Shown here in pieces: positions 6,359 through 15,682 of a stretch of 64,000 nt of DNA; positions within the stretch are counted from its first letter, which is position 1; every line of letters begins with the position of its first letter. Location of the stretch: positions 170,442 through 234,441 of the forward strand of contig CAYQQJ010000001.1 of assembly GCA_964419935.1 (NCBI GenBank). The letters run 5' to 3'. The notes beneath the pieces are model-generated. The model had not been told where the DNA came from. It was given only the letters and a program-made list of their open reading frames with translations, and made no database searches. Source of the stretch: CAYQQJ01 sp964419935. Its GTDB lineage: Bacteria; Pseudomonadota; Gammaproteobacteria; Pseudomonadales; Cellvibrionaceae. Both the position numbers and the translations under genes were made by a program.

Positions 6359-8602
6359 TCAGTTCGCCACGGTTTCCAGTTCGCTCAATTTTCCTTCCAG
6401 TTTCTCGACGCTGGTGCGAAAGGCGTCAATGTTTTCGTCATTTTCCTGTTCGGCTTTGGCAAGTCGTTGCCGTGCCTTGTCCAGGCGTTTCTGCAACGCC
6501 TCAATCTGAGCTTGCGCTTTCTGCTCGGCAGTCATCTCGGCCTGGGCGACTGCCTTGGCTTGAGCTCTGGCAATCGCGGCTTCCGCGGCAGAAAGGCTCG
6601 CAGTATCCCCGGCAGCGGACGCGGGTTCTGGTTCGCTTCCGGCGTCTCGCAGTTTTTGGCGCAGCTTTTCCACGCCCTGGCGCAAAGCATCCACCGTGGC
6701 ACTTTGCGCCTCTTCCGCTTCGCGAAGTTTCTGTTCCGCGACTGCCAACCGCTTGCGCACGGTTTCCACAGACTTGGAGCGATTATCAGCCGGCGTGTTG
6801 GCCAATTTGCGTTTGGCGCTGTCCACGCCGATGTCCGGAGTGGGGGATGGGGCGCATTCTGCGAGTTTGGTTTGCGCTTCGTCCAGTTTCTGTTCCGCCT
6901 GCTTCAATCGGGCGGCGAGTGTTTCTCGGCGATTTGTGTCCTGGTGATCCGCATCGCCCTCGGCTATTTGTTGCCTGGCCCGCTCAACGCGACTTTGCGC
7001 GCTGGCCACTGCACGTTCCAGCTTGGCCCTTTGAGTGGCGGGGTCAACGGGCGCTGACTTGGCGCGGGCCATGGCCTGGGCCACCAGATCCTCGCCGGCT
7101 GGCGCTGCGGTGGGCGTGGTGCTGGTCCCACTGGCTTGGTCTGCAGCCAACTTTTTCTTGGCCTCTTCCGCGGCCTGCTTGCGTGCCAGGCGCTTGGCTT
7201 CTTTCTCCGCCTCGGCTTTGGCAATGCGTTCCTGGCGAAACTCGAATCGGCGCCGTGCCTTGTCCGCTTTTTCCTTCTCTGCCGCCTGATGTCGTATCTC
7301 GCCTTTGGATGCGCGGAAATACTGAACCAACGGAATACTGCTGGGACAGACATAAGAACAGGCGCCGCATTCGATACAGTCGAACAGGTTGTGAGCATCC
7401 AGTTTGTCGTGATCTTCCGCTTTGGAGTACCAGAACAATTGTTGGGGCAATAGGCTGGCGGGGCAGGCTTCTGCACACAGGCCACAGCGAATGCAAGGTT
7501 GGGCCGGCGGTGGCTCGGGCATTTCTGCCTGGCTCGGCACCAGTATGCAGTTGGTGGTTTTGACTACGGGTACGGCGGTCTGCTCAATGGCGTACCCCAT
7601 CATCGGGCCGCCAATGATCAAACGCGCGCTGCGCTTTGGCTGAAAACCGTGCAGCTGCAGAATATGATCCACCGGGGTGCCGATCAGCACCTCGATATTG
7701 CGCTGGTGTTCCAGGGATTCACCTACTACGGTGGTGACACGGCTGATAAGCGGTTCACCGTAACGAATAGCGCGATAAGCCGCGGCGGCGGTGCCCACAT
7801 TCTGCACCAGCACACCGATTTGCGCCGGGATCTTGCCGCTGGGTACTTCTTTGCCGGTCAGTATTTGAATCAGTTGTTTTTCGCCGCCGGAGGGATACTT
7901 GGTGGGAAATACCACAATCTCCACCGGCGTACCCTGGGCTGCGGCCTGCATGGCGGCAATTGCCTCAGGTTTATTGTCTTCAATGCCGACCAGAATTTCT
8001 TTCGGGTTACCGACGATTTTGGCCAAAAGTTGCGCGCCTGCGACGATATCCGCTGCGCGCTCGCGCATCAGCATGTCATCGGCAGTGATGTACGGCTCGC
8101 ACTCGGTACCGTTAAGGATGAGAGTCTCGACGCGATCATTGGAGCGCGGATTCACTTTGACTGCAGTCGGAAAACCGGCGCCGCCCAAACCGGCGATACC
8201 GGCGGCGCGTATCCGCTCTACCAACTCAAAATGTTCCAGCTCGGCAAAGTCTTGGCAAGGTTCGAGCGCTGCCCAGCGCTCCTCGCCATCGGGCGAAATG
8301 ACGATACAGCGCGTGCTCAAGCCCGAGGGATGCGGAACCAGGCGATCCTCGATCGCGACAACAGTGCCGGAAGTGGACGCGTGAACCCCCGCGCTGAAAA
8401 TGCCCTGGGCCTTGGCTACCAGTTGGCCTTTTAATACCGACTGACCGACTTCAACAACGGGTTCGGATGGCGCGCCAATATGTTGGTTGAGCGGCAGGAT
8501 GATTTCTTGCGGTAACGGAATACGTGCAATCGGGCTCTGTACTGATTGCAGCTTGTTTTCCGGTGGGTGAATACCACCGGGGATATCCCAGAGCTGCCTC
8601 AT
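6359..8602 (-). CDS. rnfC: Rnf/Rsx complex subunit C (NADH/FMN and 2x[4Fe-4S])
   Basis: A 747-residue peripheral subunit. The NuoF-like nucleotide/FMN region includes GLGGAGFPTAVK (138-149) and KYPSGGEKQL (235-244). Two [4Fe-4S] motifs follow: Cys370/373/376/380 and Cys409/412/415/419. Residues after about 430 form a long Ala/Lys/Glu/Gln-rich, probably coiled-coil extension of over 300 residues with several internal repeats of an A-E-Q-K-L pattern, as in other gammaproteobacterial RnfC/RsxC proteins. The ATG overlaps the rnfB stop by 4 bases. It is the probable electron entry site. Confidence 0.97.
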   Translation of the reverse strand: MRQLWDIPGGIHPPENKLQSVQSPIARIPLPQEIILPLNQHIGAPSEPVVEVGQSVLKGQLVAKAQGIFSAGVHASTSGTVVAIEDRLVPHPSGLSTRCIVISPDGEERWAALEPCQDFAELEHFELVERIRAAGIAGLGGAGFPTAVKVNPRSNDRVETLILNGTECEPYITADDMLMRERAADIVAGAQLLAKIVGNPKEILVGIEDNKPEAIAAMQAAAQGTPVEIVVFPTKYPSGGEKQLIQILTGKEVPSGKIPAQIGVLVQNVGTAAAAYRAIRYGEPLISRVTTVVGESLEHQRNIEVLIGTPVDHILQLHGFQPKRSARLIIGGPMMGYAIEQTAVPVVKTTNCILVPSQAEMPEPPPAQPCIRCGLCAEACPASLLPQQLFWYSKAEDHDKLDAHNLFDCIECGACSYVCPSSIPLVQYFRASKGEIRHQAAEKEKADKARRRFEFRQERIAKAEAEKEAKRLARKQAAEEAKKKLAADQASGTSTTPTAAPAGEDLVAQAMARAKSAPVDPATQRAKLERAVASAQSRVERARQQIAEGDADHQDTNRRETLAARLKQAEQKLDEAQTKLAECAPSPTPDIGVDSAKRKLANTPADNRSKSVETVRKRLAVAEQKLREAEEAQSATVDALRQGVEKLRQKLRDAGSEPEPASAAGDTASLSAAEAAIARAQAKAVAQAEMTAEQKAQAQIEALQKRLDKARQRLAKAEQENDENIDAFRTSVEKLEGKLSELETVAN

Positions 8603-9228
8603 GCGGCATCCCCCTCATCAATTCGGCGGCGGTCGCTGGCGATGATGTTGTCTTCTGGAGGCATGGGCACCGGGTTGGGCATATTCCACTTCCAGGTACT
8701 GAGGCCCTGTTCCACCGGCCGCATCTCAATGCAGTCGACCGGGCAGGGCTCGACGCACAAGTCACAGCCGGTACATTCGGAAACAATGACAGTGTGCATT
8801 TGTTTGGCTGCACCGAGAATGGCGTCTACCGGGCACGCCTGTATGCATTTGGTGCAACCGATGCACTCGTCTTCGCGGATGTAGGCGACTTTGCGAATAT
8901 CGGATTCAACACCATGTTCCTCGTCCAGTGTGGGGGCGGGAACATCCAGCAGGTTGGCCAGATCGTTGATGGTGGTCTGTCCGCCGGGCGGACATTTGTT
9001 GATTTCTTCGCCGTTGGCGATCGCCTGGGCATAGGGACGGCAGCCGGGGTAGCCGCACTGGCCACACTGGGTTTGCGGTAGCAACTCATCAATGCGCTCA
9101 ACCAGCGGGTCACCTTCAACCTTGAATTTTACGGCGGCAAACCCGAGCACCGCGCCAAACAGCACCGCGAGACTGACCAATGCGACCAGTGCGCTGAGCC
9201 ATGGGTTTTGTAGGATGAACTCGACCAT
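8599..9228 (-). CDS. rnfB: Rnf/Rsx complex subunit B (ferredoxin-like)
   Basis: A 209-residue protein with an N-terminal membrane anchor (residues about 10-32). The 4Fe-4S domain QCGQCGYPGC (with a later KCPPGG Cys) is followed by two bacterial ferredoxin motifs, CIGCTKCIQACP and CTGCDLCVEPCP. RnfB transfers electrons from RnfC toward the membrane subunits. It lies 3 bp after rnfA and overlaps rnfC by 4 bp. The C-terminal tail is short and acidic. Confidence 0.97.
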   Translation of the reverse strand: MVEFILQNPWLSALVALVSLAVLFGAVLGFAAVKFKVEGDPLVERIDELLPQTQCGQCGYPGCRPYAQAIANGEEINKCPPGGQTTINDLANLLDVPAPTLDEEHGVESDIRKVAYIREDECIGCTKCIQACPVDAILGAAKQMHTVIVSECTGCDLCVEPCPVDCIEMRPVEQGLSTWKWNMPNPVPMPPEDNIIASDRRRIDEGDAA

Positions 9229-9231
9229 GTT

Positions 9232-9807
9232 TTATACTAAACCTGCGAAGCCCATGAATGCCAGGGACATCAAGCCCGCCGTAATCATGCCGATCGCGGC
9301 GCCCTTGAATGGCACGGGCACATCGGCGACGGCCAAACGCTCGCGCATCGCTGAAAACAAAATAAGCACCAGAGAGAAACCGACGGCGGCACCGAAACCG
9401 TAGAGGGTGGACTGATAAAAGCTGTGAGCTTTGTTGGTGTTCTGCAATGCCACGCCCAGAACCGCGCAGTTGGTGGTAATCAGTGGCAGAAAGACCCCCA
9501 ACACCCGGTACAACAGTGGGCTGGCCTTCTCGATGAACATTTTGGCGAACTGCACAACGGCGGCAATGACCAGAATGAACGAAATAGTGCGCAGATACTC
9601 CAGCCCCAGTGGCTCCAGGACCCAGGCATTCACCATGTAGCTGCAGATCGCCGCCAGAGTCAGTACAAATGTGGTGGCGGCGCCCATACCGATTGCGCTT
9701 TCGAGCTTGTTTGACACACCCATGAACGGGCACAGGCCCAGAAACTGGACCAGTACAAAGTTGTTCACCAACACGGCGCTTAACAGAATAACGGCAAAAT
9801 CCGTCAC
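9232..9807 (-). CDS. rnfA: Rnf/Rsx complex subunit A
   Basis: A 191-residue membrane protein with six expected helices. NNFVLVQFLGLCPFMGVS near the N-terminus and TTNCAVLGVALQN in the middle are the paired Cys-containing repeats shared with RnfE and NqrE that hold the intramembrane Fe-S centre. First gene of the rnf operon on the minus strand. The promoter must lie in the 250 bp up to the metG end. No clear -35/-10 was picked out there. Confidence 0.97.
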   Translation of the reverse strand: MTDFAVILLSAVLVNNFVLVQFLGLCPFMGVSNKLESAIGMGAATTFVLTLAAICSYMVNAWVLEPLGLEYLRTISFILVIAAVVQFAKMFIEKASPLLYRVLGVFLPLITTNCAVLGVALQNTNKAHSFYQSTLYGFGAAVGFSLVLILFSAMRERLAVADVPVPFKGAAIGMITAGLMSLAFMGFAGLV

Positions 9808-9956
9808 AGAGAGTAACCCACTAAATTATTTCATCCGAGATTTGGTTCATCAGAGTTTGGCAGGGAAGAACGCCTGGTATGCTCGCGGGCGCCCATTATC
9901 GATGCCGACTGGTTTTGGATCAATAACATTGTAAGAGCGATGTGGAATAAGGTTAT

Positions 9957-10059
9957 GAGAGCCGCAAGCTACAAGCCACAAGCAAAAAGAAACAAAACCA
10001 ATCACTCATCCCAAACTTCTCGCTTCTCGCCCCTTCTTGCAGCTTGAAGCTTGCAGCTC
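9957..10059. repeat. Inverted heptamer element downstream of metG
   Basis: GAGAGCCGCAAGCTACAAGC begins one arm at 9957, mirrored by CTTGCAGCTTGAAGC...GCAGCTC at 10036-10059. The unit is a degenerate AGCTGCA heptamer. The arms sit a few bases after the metG stop, so the RNA hairpin could end metG transcription. The same layout recurs after apbC (13.4-13.6 kb) and yqcC/argS (24.4-24.6 kb). Confidence 0.75.
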
Positions 10060-10061
10060 CA

Positions 10062-12125
10062 TCACATCACCCTCATTCCCGGTTCTGCGCCTTCGCCGGG
10101 TTCGAGAATGTACAGCTCTTTCCCACCTGGACCCGCGGCGAGCACCATGCCTTCGGACATGCCGAACTTCATTTTGCGTGGTTTCAGGTTGGCGACCATA
10201 ACGGTGTGTTTGCCGGTCAGGTCTTCGGGGGCGTAGGCGCTTTTGATACCGGCGAATACGTTGCGGGTTTCGCCACCAATATCGAGAGTCAGGCGCAGGA
10301 GTTTGTCCGCACCTTCCACGTGTTCAGCCTTGACGATTTTGGCGATGCGCAGGTCGACCTTGGCGAAATCGCCGAACTCGATTTCTTCGGCTACGGGTTC
10401 TTTGGTCAGCCAGGTTTGTTCACTGGGTGTTTCCACCTTGCCAGGGGCGGTCTCTTCTTTGCTGGCATCTATCATGGCTTCCACCTTTTGGGCATCGACC
10501 CGTTGCATCAGGGGCTCAAATTTGTTGATACGGTGGTCTGCAAGGTAATCCGGCGTCGTAGACCAATCCAGCTTGAGGTTGAGGAAGCTTTCCGCCGCTT
10601 CCGCAGTGGTGGGCAACACCGGCTTCAGGTACATCATCAGAACTCGGAACAGGTTGATGCCCAACGAACACACCGCCTGCACATCAGCTTCCCGACCTGC
10701 TTCCTTGGCCAAGCTCCAAGGAGCTTGCGCGGCGATATACTCATTGGCGGCATCCGCCAGGGCCATGATATCGCGCATGGCGCGGCCGTATTCCCGGTCT
10801 TCGTAATGCTGCGCAATCTGCTCGCCGGCATTGATGAACTGTTCCCAAAGCGCCGGCTCTGGGATAGTGCCGGACAGAACTCCGCCGTCCTTGCCGATAA
10901 ACTTCGCGGTGCGGCTGGCGATGTTGACCACCTTGCCCACCAGGTCTGAATTGACCCGCTGAATAAAATCCGTGAGGTTGAGGTCCAGATCGTCAACGCT
11001 GCCAGTCAGTTTGGTGGCGTAGTAGTACCGCAGGTATTCCGGGTTGAGATGGTCGGCGTAGGTCCGGGCATTGATAAAGGTGCCGCGGGACTTGCTCATC
11101 TTCTTGCCGTCGACGGTCAGGAAGCCGTGGGCACAGATTTTCGTGGGTGTGCGGAAATCCGCTGAGGTGAGCATTGCCGGCCAGAAGAGCGCGTGAAAAT
11201 TGATGATGTCCTTGCCGATGAAATGGTAAACCTCGGCATCGGAATCCTTGCGCCAGTAGCTGTCAAAGTCCACGCCTTCGCGCTCGCAATAGTTCTTGAA
11301 GCTGGCCATATAGCCGATGGGCGCGTCGAGCCACACGTAGAAGAACTTGCCGGGCTCGCCCGGTATTTCAAAGCCGAAGTAGGGCGCGTCACGGGAAATG
11401 TCCCACTCCTGCAAACCGGCATTCAGCCATTCCGCCAGCTTGTTCGCTACTTCCGGCTGCAGATGGCCGGCACGGGTCCAGTCCGCCAGGAACTCGGTGA
11501 ATTCCGGCAGGGTAAAGAACAGGTGTTTTGACTTGCGCTCCACCGGTGTTGCGCCGGAAATTACGGATTTTGCGTCAATCAGGTCTGCCGGCTGGTAGGT
11601 GGCGCTGCACACTTCACAGTTATCGCCATATTGGTCCGGCGCTTTGCAGCGCGGGCAGGTCCCCTTGATATAACGGTCGGCGAGAAACAGTTGCTTTTCC
11701 GGATCATAGGCCTGGGTAATTTCCCGCTCGGCAATGTGTCCATTGGCTTTCAGACGACCGTAAACCAGCTCCGATAACTCGCGGTTTTCCTCGGAATGGG
11801 TGGAGTGGTAATTATCGAAGTCGATGGAAAATGCCGCAAAGTCCTGCTGATGTTCCGCCTTCATGTTGGCAATCTGCTGCTCGGGGGTAATGCCGAGCTT
11901 TTCTGCGGTGAGCATGATGGCCGTGCCGTGGGCGTCATCTGCGCAAACATAGATGCACTCATTGCCGCGCAATTTCTGAAACCTGACCCAGATATCCGTC
12001 TGGATGGTCTCCACCATGTGGCCCAGATGGATTGAACCATTGGCGTAGGGCAGCGCGCTGGTGACAAGAATCTTGCGGTGGCCAGCGGGATTGTGAGGCT
12101 CAGACGGTTTGCGATGGTCAGACAT
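10062..12125 (-). CDS. metG: Methionyl-tRNA synthetase
   Basis: A 687-residue class I aminoacyl-tRNA synthetase. HLGH (residues 33-36) within PYANGSIHLGH is the HIGH motif and KKMSKSRGTF the KMSKS loop. CPRC...C-x2-C (CPRCKAPDQYGDNCEVC) is the zinc knuckle. The C-terminus is the EMAP/Trbp111-like tRNA-binding domain (FAKVDLRIAKIVKAEHVEGA). I start at 12125 (MSDHRKP) because the frame upstream is non-homologous in character. It is divergent from apbC, an arrangement conserved in many gammaproteobacteria. Confidence 0.97.
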   Translation of the reverse strand: MSDHRKPSEPHNPAGHRKILVTSALPYANGSIHLGHMVETIQTDIWVRFQKLRGNECIYVCADDAHGTAIMLTAEKLGITPEQQIANMKAEHQQDFAAFSIDFDNYHSTHSEENRELSELVYGRLKANGHIAEREITQAYDPEKQLFLADRYIKGTCPRCKAPDQYGDNCEVCSATYQPADLIDAKSVISGATPVERKSKHLFFTLPEFTEFLADWTRAGHLQPEVANKLAEWLNAGLQEWDISRDAPYFGFEIPGEPGKFFYVWLDAPIGYMASFKNYCEREGVDFDSYWRKDSDAEVYHFIGKDIINFHALFWPAMLTSADFRTPTKICAHGFLTVDGKKMSKSRGTFINARTYADHLNPEYLRYYYATKLTGSVDDLDLNLTDFIQRVNSDLVGKVVNIASRTAKFIGKDGGVLSGTIPEPALWEQFINAGEQIAQHYEDREYGRAMRDIMALADAANEYIAAQAPWSLAKEAGREADVQAVCSLGINLFRVLMMYLKPVLPTTAEAAESFLNLKLDWSTTPDYLADHRINKFEPLMQRVDAQKVEAMIDASKEETAPGKVETPSEQTWLTKEPVAEEIEFGDFAKVDLRIAKIVKAEHVEGADKLLRLTLDIGGETRNVFAGIKSAYAPEDLTGKHTVMVANLKPRKMKFGMSEGMVLAAGPGGKELYILEPGEGAEPGMRVM

Positions 12126-12307
12126 AAAACAATAAACACCCGAAGTTGCGGTTGTGGTCAGGTATGATGAGCGGTAATCATGTAATGACGGTTGACGAAA
12201 GCGCGCAACTATACCATTTTCAGTGGTTTTTTTCGCGCATACCCGAGGGCCGCCGTCCGTGCGGCCAGTGAACGCCAACCTGCCAGATGCCATAGCGAGG
12301 AGTTTCC

Positions 12308-13387
12308 ATGTCCCTAGTTTCCGAAGCGTCCATTCTCGAAGCCTTGAGCGCTGTTCCCCTACCGGATGCCACTGGTGCCAACGTGGCCGATGCTGTAGCC
12401 GATCTCGGCGTAGCCGCAAGCGGCATAACCCTGACGCTGAATCCCGGTTATCCCATGGCTGGTGTGGCCAAGGCTTTGGAAGCTTCCATTGAGAAGACGT
12501 TGGCGGCCATCGGTGTTGCTCAGGTCAAGCTGGAGATCAAACCTGAAATCCAGCGGGTGCAGCCACCGAACCAGAAGCCGGCGATCGATGGCGTCAAGAA
12601 CATTATCGCTGTGGCATCGGGCAAGGGCGGTGTAGGGAAATCCACCACGTCGGTGAACCTGGCTCTCGCGTTGGTGGCCGAGGGCGCCAGAGTCGGATTA
12701 CTTGACGCTGATATTTACGGCCCAAGCCAGCCACAAATGTTGGGTGTTGCGGACAAGCGCCCGGAAATGCACAGCGCCAACCATATGGAGCCCATCAAAG
12801 CCTTTGGCCTGGGGTGTATTTCCATGGGCAACCTGGTGACCGAAAAAACACCCATGGTTTGGCGCGGCCCCATGGTCAGCGGCGCATTGCAGCAGTTGCT
12901 CAACAATACCCACTGGGGCGATATCGATTACCTGATCATCGATATGCCCCCCGGCACCGGCGATATTCAGCTGACCTTGTCCCAGACAGTCCCCGTGTCA
13001 GCAGCGCTGATTGTCACCACACCTCAGGACATTGCGCTGCTGGATGCGAAAAAGGGTATAGAAATGTTCCGCAAGGTTAATATTCCCGTGCTCGGCGTCG
13101 TGGAAAACATGTCCACCCATATATGTACCAGCTGCGGCCATGTCGACGCCATCTTCGGCGAACACGGCGGCGAACGTTTGGCACAGGAATACGACGTGCG
13201 CCTGCTGGGGCAACTACCGCTGCGCGCAGACATCCGTCAGCAAACGGATGAGGGAAAACCGCCGGTAGCAGTTGATCCCGACTCCGAAGTCAGTCAGATC
13301 TACCGCTCGATTGCCCGCCAAATGGCCGCGGCTCTTTGGCAACAGGGCCGAGCGGCGGGGCCGGAGATCTCAATCGAAGAGAATTGA
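12308..13387 (+). CDS. apbC: Iron-sulfur cluster carrier ApbC (Mrp)
   Basis: A 359-residue P-loop NTPase of the Mrp/NBP35 family. The N-terminal ~80 residues are a degenerate MIP18/DUF59-like domain. The deviant Walker A SGKGGVGKST occupies residues 104-113, with the switch motif DMPPGTGD near 212. Cys273 and Cys276 (CTSC) form the CxxC that bridges the labile Fe-S cluster between two subunits. A GAGGAG ribosome-binding site lies 6 bases before the ATG. Divergent from metG. The 3' end runs into a composite heptamer repeat. Confidence 0.96.
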   Translation: MSLVSEASILEALSAVPLPDATGANVADAVADLGVAASGITLTLNPGYPMAGVAKALEASIEKTLAAIGVAQVKLEIKPEIQRVQPPNQKPAIDGVKNIIAVASGKGGVGKSTTSVNLALALVAEGARVGLLDADIYGPSQPQMLGVADKRPEMHSANHMEPIKAFGLGCISMGNLVTEKTPMVWRGPMVSGALQQLLNNTHWGDIDYLIIDMPPGTGDIQLTLSQTVPVSAALIVTTPQDIALLDAKKGIEMFRKVNIPVLGVVENMSTHICTSCGHVDAIFGEHGGERLAQEYDVRLLGQLPLRADIRQQTDEGKPPVAVDPDSEVSQIYRSIARQMAAALWQQGRAAGPEISIEEN

Positions 13388-13391
13388 TGTA

Positions 13392-13626
13392 GCCGCAAGC
13401 TGCAAGCTAAAGAAGGGAAAAGGGAAAAGGGAAAAGGGATAAAACGGCAGGATTGCCGGCACAAGGATGTGCCGAGTGAAAAGGTACGCCGCCGGGCCTT
13501 GTAGGGCGAAAAAGCCTAAGCGCCTTCCGCCGAAACGTGCGGGTTACTGCCCGCCAGCCTGGCGCGGTTCCTCTGAGGGCACAAATCCTCTTTTCCCTTT
13601 TCCCTTTTTTGTGCAGCTTGCAGCTC
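13392..13626. repeat. Composite inverted heptamer element between apbC and dcd
   Basis: Left arm: GCCGCAAGCTGCAAGCT (13392-13408) then GGGAAAA x3 (13415-13438). Right arm: CTTTTCCCTTTTCCCTTTT (from 13590), then GTGCAGCTTGCAGCTC (13611-13626). The arms mirror one another. The centre contains TAGGGCGAAAAAGCC...GCGCCTTCCGCC (13502-13531), which is nearly the reverse complement of a segment inside the yqcC-argS element (24484-24519). Together they define a mobile or amplified intergenic element of about 235 bp. Confidence 0.75.
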
Positions 13627-13685
13627 CCACCCCCCCCTCTGTATCATCGTCGCCTGTCACAGCTCCCTCTCGAACTGGAGAAACC

Positions 13686-14255
13686 ATGAGTATTAAGTCG
13701 GATAAATGGATTCGCCGCATGGCGGAAGACCACGGAATGATAGAGCCGTTTGAACCGGGCCAGGTGCGTTATGACGATAATCAGCAGCGCCTGATTTCCT
13801 ATGGAACCTCCAGTTACGGTTATGACGTGCGCTGTGCGCCGGAATTCAAGATCTTTACCAACGTGCACTCTGTGACAGTGGATCCGAAGCAGTTTGATGA
13901 AAGCAGCTTTGTCGATGTGCACAGCGACGTCTGCATTATCCCGCCGAATTCGTTTGCATTGGCTCGTACCGTTGAGTACTTCCGGATTCCTCGCAGTGTC
14001 CTGACCGTTTGTCTTGGCAAATCCACTTACGCCCGCTGCGGTATTATCGTTAACGTCACTCCCCTTGAGCCGGAATGGGAAGGGCACGTGACCCTGGAAT
14101 TTTCCAACACGACGCCGCTGCCTGCAAAAATTTACGCCAATGAAGGCATTGCGCAAATGTTGTTCTTCGAAAGTGATGAGATGTGTGAAACATCTTATCT
14201 GGATCGAGGCGGCAAATATCAGGGGCAGCGCGGGGTGACTTTGCCTAAAACATAG
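13686..14255 (+). CDS. dcd: dCTP deaminase
   Basis: A 189-residue enzyme converting dCTP to dUTP for thymidylate synthesis. CLGKSTYARCGI and VTPLEPEWEGHVTLEFSN are the nucleotide-binding and catalytic segments (catalytic Glu in WEGHVTLE); the C-terminal GGKYQGQRGVTLPK closes the active site. Length and sequence resemble the Pseudomonas-type enzyme (188 aa). ATG at 13686 has GGAG 6 bases upstream. The open frame extending back to 13467 is repeat DNA and was excluded. Confidence 0.97.
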   Translation: MSIKSDKWIRRMAEDHGMIEPFEPGQVRYDDNQQRLISYGTSSYGYDVRCAPEFKIFTNVHSVTVDPKQFDESSFVDVHSDVCIIPPNSFALARTVEYFRIPRSVLTVCLGKSTYARCGIIVNVTPLEPEWEGHVTLEFSNTTPLPAKIYANEGIAQMLFFESDEMCETSYLDRGGKYQGQRGVTLPKT

Positions 14256-14264
14256 TGATTAGTG

Positions 14265-14283
14265 AAAAGGGAAAAGGGAAAAG
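14265..14283. repeat. Heptamer repeat (GGGAAAA) after dcd
   Basis: AAAAGGGAAAAGGGAAAAG begins 9 bp after the dcd stop. A single-orientation member of the same repeat family. Confidence 0.8.
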
Positions 14284-14340
14284 ATAGGGGGCGAGACGAC
14301 AAACCTCGTGCGATTAGGTTTTGATTAAGGACTACTGGCG

Positions 14341-14790
14341 TTGGAAAATAATGATCACTGCTCAATGGAGTCGCCGTGCAACCTGGGCTACCTCGGGCTT
14401 TTGCCATTCTTCGCCGGTGCCGTGGGGCCGTGGGTCTTCCCGGATGCACGGGTCTGGCTGACCAACGCGCTGATCTGGTATTCCCTGGCGATTTTCTCGT
14501 TTTTGTGTGGCAGCATTTGGGGGCTGGTTCTACAGAGGGATTTACCGGGCCGGCGGATACATTTGGTCGTCGCCAAGTGCTTTTTGATCATCGGCTGGTT
14601 GGCAATCCTGTTTCCGCCGGTATATGCCCTGGGCATTCTGATTGGTTGTCATGTTGCATTATGTCAGTGGGAGCGATTCACCCACCTCAAACACGGTTAC
14701 GGACCGGATTATTTACTGTTACGTCAGCAGCTCACCTGGCCCGCTGTGGCCTGTCATACCCTCGCCATTTTTAATCTGATCCGCGTCTAA
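14341..14790 (+). CDS. DUF3429 membrane protein
   Basis: A 149-residue hydrophobic protein with about four to five membrane segments. LGYLGLLPFFAGA near the N-terminus, WYSLAIFSFLCGSIWG in the middle and the C-terminal REDL-like region (YLLLRQQLT) fit the DUF3429 family; no function is known. Start is uncertain: TTG 14341 has AAGGA 9 bases upstream, whereas ATG 14365 has no clear ribosome-binding site but begins closer to the conserved region. Convergent with the CPBP protease gene, 13 bp apart. Confidence 0.75.
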   Translation: MENNDHCSMESPCNLGYLGLLPFFAGAVGPWVFPDARVWLTNALIWYSLAIFSFLCGSIWGLVLQRDLPGRRIHLVVAKCFLIIGWLAILFPPVYALGILIGCHVALCQWERFTHLKHGYGPDYLLLRQQLTWPAVACHTLAIFNLIRV

Positions 14791-14803
14791 GCGCGTCGCT
14801 TTA

Positions 14804-15607
14804 TCAGGTTATGCCATTGAAAATCACGAGAACCGTGAACACCAGATTGTTCAGGCTGTGAAGAATGATCGGCACCCACAGGCTCCCAGTTTTCTCTCTC
14901 GCGAGCCCCAGCAGAATTGAAAAGCCGAAGATAACAGCCACCAGAATCCAGTGATACTGCGCCCAATGGAGTGCCGCGAACAGCACTGATGTCAACAACA
15001 GTGTGCCGGACAACCCCAGCTTGGTGGAACGCCAGGCTTTGAACAGGTAGCCGCGAAACAGCAGTTCTTCGAGCAGGGGCGCCATAACAACCATGAGAAA
15101 GGCCAGCGAAAAACTTTTGCTGTTACTGATTAGCAGAATGAACGGATCTGGTGCTATGTCGATAACCGTTTCGGCCAGTGTCTGCAATGCGAGGAACAGG
15201 GCAAATACCAGTAGCCAAAATCCGAATGATTTGAAACTGAAGGTGCGGATCGCCAGGGTTTCCCGCCAGCTTTGATGGGTAAAATGGGATGCGGTAAGGA
15301 TCAGCGGAATCAGAATAAGAGCTTGCACCATGTACATGCCGACAAACGCCATATAGCCCTGTGCATGGGCATCAATGAGTGCCGACAGCTGCTCGGGTTG
15401 ATTAACAAGTTCAGGATTTGTCGCGCCTACATATCCGCCGAAGCCGGCAAAGTAGAGTATGACAGCCATCATATAGGCTGCTGCAAAAAGTATGAGCCAG
15501 AGCAACGACCGCCCCGGTCGAGGCAGTGGTTGCTCTGATTCCTGCGGTGGTTGCGGGCGCGGTAGTGTCGCGTCAGTGATGGGGATACCGGTTTCTATGC
15601 TGTCCAT
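14804..15607 (-). CDS. CPBP-family intramembrane metalloprotease
   Basis: A 267-residue polytopic membrane protein of the CAAX/CPBP (Abi) family. EELLFRGYLF places the motif Glu180-Glu181-x3-Arg185; further motifs are His214 (AALHWAQYH) and His250 with Asn253 (ILHSLNN), which complete the expected catalytic/metal set. The N-terminal ~30 residues are a Pro-rich cytoplasmic tail. An AGGAG site lies 8 bases before the ATG. In bacteria such proteases process membrane proteins or give immunity to bacteriocins. No bacteriocin gene is near, so its substrate is unknown. Confidence 0.9.
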   Translation of the reverse strand: MDSIETGIPITDATLPRPQPPQESEQPLPRPGRSLLWLILFAAAYMMAVILYFAGFGGYVGATNPELVNQPEQLSALIDAHAQGYMAFVGMYMVQALILIPLILTASHFTHQSWRETLAIRTFSFKSFGFWLLVFALFLALQTLAETVIDIAPDPFILLISNSKSFSLAFLMVVMAPLLEELLFRGYLFKAWRSTKLGLSGTLLLTSVLFAALHWAQYHWILVAVIFGFSILLGLAREKTGSLWVPIILHSLNNLVFTVLVIFNGIT

Positions 15608-15682
15608 AAAGTGTTACTCCTTGTTGCAGTACTTTTATTTTTTTTCTTCGCTCCATCATCCGTGCAATCATGCAATGAACGA

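Noticed and set aside
13467..13685. N-terminal extension of dCTP deaminase
   Set aside because: The extra 73 codons fall in repeat DNA, and a good ribosome-binding site marks the family start at 13686.
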